From assembly GCF_003712195.1 (NCBI RefSeq), contig NZ_RDSD01000010.1, positions 62,001-126,000 of the forward strand: a stretch of DNA of 64,000 nucleotides, written 5' to 3'. The position numbers and the translations under genes were made by a program. Shown here one piece after another: positions 60,621-64,000 of this stretch. The notes beneath the pieces were generated by a model. That model had not been told where the DNA came from, did not search any database, and saw only the letters and a list, made by a program, of their open reading frames with translations. How positions within the stretch are numbered: the stretch's first letter is position 1; the number at the start of each line of letters is the position of its first letter. Source of the stretch: Proteiniphilum sp. X52 (GTDB lineage Bacteria; Bacteroidota; Bacteroidia; Bacteroidales; Dysgonomonadaceae).

Positions 60621-62057
60621 TTATGGTCGAATGCGGGAATTTTCCAATCTGCCATTAATAGTCATAATTGCCTGTAAGATAATACTCTCTGCTTCCTCGG
60701 TGACGGGACTTGATACTATTTCATACCCCCCTTCCCGATAGGCCTCTTTTGTGCCGATATAAAATGGGCCATAGTCTCCATAAGCAGCCATTGCCACGAA
60801 TTTATCAGGAGCCATGGCTTTTGCCGCCAATTGATATTCCACAAACAATTCCCCAGGCATAAAGAAAATTTGTGCTTCATTTACAGTAAGACAACCAATG
60901 TCAATGGTTTTTCCTTCCAGTGTGCGTTTATACCATCCCAGTCTTCCCATATTGTTCGCCAGGTAAGGCCCCTCATTTGTTGTCATGTTTTTCTCAATTT
61001 CGGCCGTGGAGGGATTTGCCGGCAAAAGGATGGCTTCCGTGGTCCATTTGACATTTTTTGCGGAAACAGGATATTTTCTTGTGTCACGCCAGGCACGTTC
61101 CATTCCGTCGGCCATTTTTTTTGCCAATAGGAGCCGATTTTCACGACTGCCGTCATTATATTTACCGGCAGCGATATTGCCTCCCGCACCGTTAAAATGG
61201 ACATGTAAGGCATCCGGAACGGCTAACTGGCGTAAAAACCGCGCGATTCCGGGAAAATCGGGATTCGCAACTCCTGTACGGTAATAACTTTGCGGATGGG
61301 TGGCATAGAAGCTCAAAACGGCGAGCGGATTATCTTTATTCCAGAAACTGATTAAAGAGACATCAGGATCAATAAGACCTTCGGGTTTATCTCTCAGTGA
61401 GGGATCCTTGCATGAAGACCCCCGCATTGTTCTGATTTTACCATCCACCCTATCCACTCTCCGGTTTGAGGCGACCTCATAAATCGGGGCTTTACCCAGC
61501 CCTATCTCGGTGACGGGTTGCAACTCCTTATTGGCGTTGATAATTGCCTCTTGGATATTTTTTATGACTATCCTTGCAAAGGAGCCGTCAAAACATCCCA
61601 CAGGAAGATTATTTTCTTTTAATAATCTTTCTGCCGTAAAATCACATATGGGCGCGTCATGTTGGTGAACGGTATGCACTGCCACCCGCTCCGGAGTAGT
61701 TCCGGCCGCGACGGCCAAAGATTGTTTAAAAACATCCTGTGATTCGTTGGAAATCCCTATCCAGTCAATAGCACACAATACTATTGGCTTTCCCGCTCCG
61801 GTTAATACAATTCCTTTGGCACGCAAGCCCAAGTCGGATGAATTTATCATGCGATCGTAGGTCAATTGGCTGCCGATAGGTGGAGTGGCATCCACATCAA
61901 ATATACCGATCTTTAGCTCTCCGGATGATTTTTCCGGTTCCATATCGACATGAAGGGAGGAGTTTTCGAATGGTTGGATAATATTTGCAGTAGTTGCCGC
62001 GGCCACACCTGTGATGATGGTTGTTAAAAACGATCTTCGCGACACATCTTTTTTCAT
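60621..62057 (-). CDS. Exported neutral ceramidase-like hydrolase
   Basis: 478 residues from MKKDVSRRSFLTTIITG (ATG at 62057) with a Tat-type RRSF signal. The body resembles the neutral/alkaline ceramidase superfamily N-terminal fold: KIGIFDVDATPPIGSQLTYD, then AIDWIGISNES, a metal-site-like VHTVHQHDAPI, later LSFYATHPQSYY, and HVHFNGAGGNIAAGKYNDGS with a GGNI motif. It is shorter than true ceramidases (about 650-700 residues), lacking the C-terminal Ig domain. It is therefore a related amidase/hydrolase whose substrate is unknown. Confidence 0.75.
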   Translation of the reverse strand: MKKDVSRRSFLTTIITGVAAATTANIIQPFENSSLHVDMEPEKSSGELKIGIFDVDATPPIGSQLTYDRMINSSDLGLRAKGIVLTGAGKPIVLCAIDWIGISNESQDVFKQSLAVAAGTTPERVAVHTVHQHDAPICDFTAERLLKENNLPVGCFDGSFARIVIKNIQEAIINANKELQPVTEIGLGKAPIYEVASNRRVDRVDGKIRTMRGSSCKDPSLRDKPEGLIDPDVSLISFWNKDNPLAVLSFYATHPQSYYRTGVANPDFPGIARFLRQLAVPDALHVHFNGAGGNIAAGKYNDGSRENRLLLAKKMADGMERAWRDTRKYPVSAKNVKWTTEAILLPANPSTAEIEKNMTTNEGPYLANNMGRLGWYKRTLEGKTIDIGCLTVNEAQIFFMPGELFVEYQLAAKAMAPDKFVAMAAYGDYGPFYIGTKEAYREGGYEIVSSPVTEEAESIILQAIMTINGRLENSRIRP

Positions 62058-62191
62058 CTCGCTTTCTATTTTGTATGAGTACATTCCGGAATAATTTACC
62101 GGCGGTTTATCAAGGGGTTTCGTTTTCTCGGCAAGTCTATCCCTTAGAACCCTGTCAGATAACTATCAGCCAAAGCGTATGGGATTTTATT

Positions 62192-63580
62192 TTATTTGAG
62201 CTTTGCAACGTTGTTATGGATCTTGTCCACGGCGTTGATGATGTCGTCCATGTCGGATTTCGATCCGAGCATAAGTCCGCCGTGCCAAATCCAGAGGGCT
62301 GAGTTGAAAGTTTGAATCAATGCCGGACAGTGATTTTTCTGTTTGTATTTTTCAAAATTCAAATCGTCTGTGGTGTAGAACTTTTTATAAATGTCGGATT
62401 TGAACACCTCCTGAAGCATCGGCTGGGCGTAGAGAGGATCGTTGGGATAACCGGTCCCTACGGGGATTCCTTCGGCGTTGAGCGCTTCAATGAACCGTTT
62501 ACGCGGAAGGCCGTCGAGTTTGTCCTGATTGTAAACCATGGCATAAATATAATAGGATGCCGCAGTCGCCCCCTTGTGCAATTTCACCGGAGTGATACCG
62601 GGATAAGCGGAGAGCTTTTCATTCAGGTATGCCCCGTTTTCGTTCCTTATTTTGTGTTGCTCTTCGAGTTTTTCCATCTGGCATAATCCTATAACCGCCT
62701 GATACTCGGCCATGCGAATCTTGTTGGCGAGGATGAGTGCCGTGATGGAGCTGATTTGCCCGGACACGGAACCTGACGCGTAACCGAAATTGTGGTACGA
62801 ATAAAGTCGGTCGTAATATTCGGTGTCGTCAGTCAGGATTCCGCCTCCTTCGCCAATGGGGAGGTTTTTCGATGCCTGAAAGCTGAAGCAACCGGCATTG
62901 CCGAAAGTTCCGACCTTTTTGCCTCCGATTTCCGCCAGGTGAGCCTGGCAAGCGTCTTCCACGACGAACAAATTGTGTTCCCTGGCGATTTTCATAATGG
63001 CCGGCATGTCGGACGGATAGCCGCAAATGTGAACCGGCAGGATGCCCTTGGTGCGCGGCGTGATCTTCTTCTTGATTTGCTCGGGATCTATTTGAAAGGT
63101 GGCCGGATCAATATCCGCAAAAACCGGCATGGCCCCTTTGTAAAGGATGCCGAAGATTGACGCGCTGAAGGTGTAAGGGGAGCAAATTACCTCGTCGCCA
63201 GGCCCGATGTTCGACTGCATCCATGCGGCGCTCAAGGCGTTGGTGCCGTTCACCGTAGAGAGGCAATGCTTCGAACCGTGCATTTCCGCCCATTTTTTTT
63301 CAAATTCGGCCACTTTATGGCTGCGCGACCATACCCGGTTGGCCATCACTTCGTTCATTTTGGGATTGAATTTTTCGGCATCCCATTGGGGCCAGTTTTG
63401 CCATTTCTTGTTGCCTCGAACAGGAGAACCCCCGAGAACGGCAAGCTTGTCTGCTGTATCCCGTGAATTTCCAAAAACAGGCGTAAAACCTGAAATTCCC
63501 GCCCCTGTGGCAGCGACTGCGACTGTGCTGGCTGATATGGTCGATAAGAACGACCTTCTTGTGACTTTTTTTGATTTCAT
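62192..63580 (-). CDS. Exported DegT/DnrJ/EryC1-family aminotransferase-like protein
   Basis: 462 residues with a Tat-type signal (VTRRSFLSTISASTVAVAAT). The PLP fold-type I sugar-aminotransferase pattern is intact: AEFEKKWAEMHGSKHCLSTV, NGTNALSAAW, GDEVICSPYTFSASI, FADIDPATFQIDPEQIKKKI, PVHICGYPSDMPAIM, VVEDACQAHLAEIGGKKVG. The PLP lysine lies in FSFQASKNLPIGEGG. In secreted form it is unusual because classical members act on nucleotide sugars in the cytoplasm. Bacteroidetes and Planctomycetes carry many such Tat-linked versions of unknown role. It is 130 bp upstream of the ceramidase-like gene on the same strand. Confidence 0.88.
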   Translation of the reverse strand: MKSKKVTRRSFLSTISASTVAVAATGAGISGFTPVFGNSRDTADKLAVLGGSPVRGNKKWQNWPQWDAEKFNPKMNEVMANRVWSRSHKVAEFEKKWAEMHGSKHCLSTVNGTNALSAAWMQSNIGPGDEVICSPYTFSASIFGILYKGAMPVFADIDPATFQIDPEQIKKKITPRTKGILPVHICGYPSDMPAIMKIAREHNLFVVEDACQAHLAEIGGKKVGTFGNAGCFSFQASKNLPIGEGGGILTDDTEYYDRLYSYHNFGYASGSVSGQISSITALILANKIRMAEYQAVIGLCQMEKLEEQHKIRNENGAYLNEKLSAYPGITPVKLHKGATAASYYIYAMVYNQDKLDGLPRKRFIEALNAEGIPVGTGYPNDPLYAQPMLQEVFKSDIYKKFYTTDDLNFEKYKQKNHCPALIQTFNSALWIWHGGLMLGSKSDMDDIINAVDKIHNNVAKLK

Positions 63581-63664
63581 TGTTTTTCCTATTGATTTGT
63601 TTTAGTGTGATACTCTCACCGACTCCATGACAATACGATAAGTGATAAATGAATTCTGATTGTT

Positions 63665-64000
63665 TTATTGCAATTCTATTTTGATCAGGTCTTCTATCTC
63701 TTTTCCGTTATGCATAAAACGAGCTAACGTGTATACGTTTCCGGCGTCGTCCAAAGCGATAGAATTCACATAGGTGGGATAGGTTCCGTCTTCGTAGAAT
63801 ACTGGACCCAGGTCCCGGTATTCTTTTTTCGAAATATCGTAAGTCACGAGGTGGAGATGCTCCAACCCTTTTGCCGCTCCCATATTTATTCTATCAACTC
63901 CGGTGACTCTTTTCCCGTTCTCATATATAGGGGCTCCGGTCAGATAGTGGATTATCCCGTTTTTATCGATTGTAAATCCAAGGTATCCATAGCTGAATTG
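63665..64000 (-). CDS. C-terminal end of a propeller-like exported protein (cut by window edge)
   Basis: 112 codons, open to the right edge, so the N-terminus lies outside. It contains repeated blade-like motifs: FTIDKNGIIHYLTGAPIYEN, EHLHLVTYDISKKEYRDLG, and SIALDDAGNVYTLARFM (the D-x-x-G-N-x-Y type of beta-propeller repeats). It probably forms part of the Tat-linked gene set with the DegT-like and ceramidase-like genes on the same strand. Specific function unknown. Confidence 0.65.
   Translation of the reverse strand, partial: QFSYGYLGFTIDKNGIIHYLTGAPIYENGKRVTGVDRINMGAAKGLEHLHLVTYDISKKEYRDLGPVFYEDGTYPTYVNSIALDDAGNVYTLARFMHNGKEIEDLIKIELQ

Noticed and set aside
4-64000. CRISPR arrays
   Set aside because: No regularly spaced direct repeats of 24-40 bp with unique spacers were seen; the only tandem repeats are short units of 7-10 bp.

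Overview
The window looks like a chromosomal piece of a Bacteroidales bacterium. The evidence is Bacteroidetes-type -7 promoter elements (TAnnTTTG), SusD/T9SS-era cell-surface biology (lipoproteins, a type IX C-terminal sorting domain), Bacteroidetes-only families (DUF6266, DUF3127, DUF6769, ORF6N) and a four-gene ligase-associated repair operon. A phosphate butyryltransferase/butyrate kinase pair, HME-RND metal efflux and the overall gene style fit a fermentative Dysgonomonadaceae-like relative (Proteiniphilum/Petrimonas type); that placement is inference.

Layout. 1-13.4 kb is a decaying accessory region: an XRE regulator with an unknown partner, a tyrosine integrase split by an IS4-family element, an IS3 scrap, a Fic protein with a triplicated upstream motif, a nonsense-mutated DUF6266 gene, an AbiE pair whose toxin has been gutted, an ORF6N gene flanked by a copy of its own 5' end, an unknown three-gene surface cluster, and a clean IS5/IS903-type element with a 9-bp target duplication. 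13.9-21 kb is metabolic core: ptb-buk, a conserved unknown protein, an M20 dipeptidase and a zinc-metallopeptidase-like lipoprotein. 21.2-23.1 kb is a tRNA-Ser-linked integration scar (integrase stub, PH-domain protein, IS3 remnant).

23.3-29.5 kb carries a heavy-metal RND efflux operon (TolC, RND pump, His-rich adaptor, His-rich DUF6769 protein). 29.6-30 kb holds what looks like the scar of a deleted BREX-type defence locus. 31-39.4 kb has CopA, an HMA-AraC metal regulator and many small enzymes, with two acetyltransferase genes broken by deletions. 39.4-52.3 kb is mostly housekeeping: ABC-F, MnmD-like methyltransferase, ZnuA/ZnuC without ZnuB, Asd, fructokinase, RNase Z-QueE-QueD, an EEP hydrolase and two rhomboid proteases.

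52.4-59 kb holds HU, tRNA-Lys and the exonuclease-ligase-Lhr-like helicase-PdeM repair operon. 59.2-64 kb is a cluster of Tat-type exported proteins (Gfo/Idh oxidoreductase, ceramidase-like enzyme, DegT aminotransferase-like protein, end of a propeller-like protein). No CRISPR array or rRNA was seen. The strongest unusual signals are the regulatory repeat upstream of fic, a palindromic element repeated upstream of several unrelated genes, the BREX scar, and a series of precise gene-decay events.
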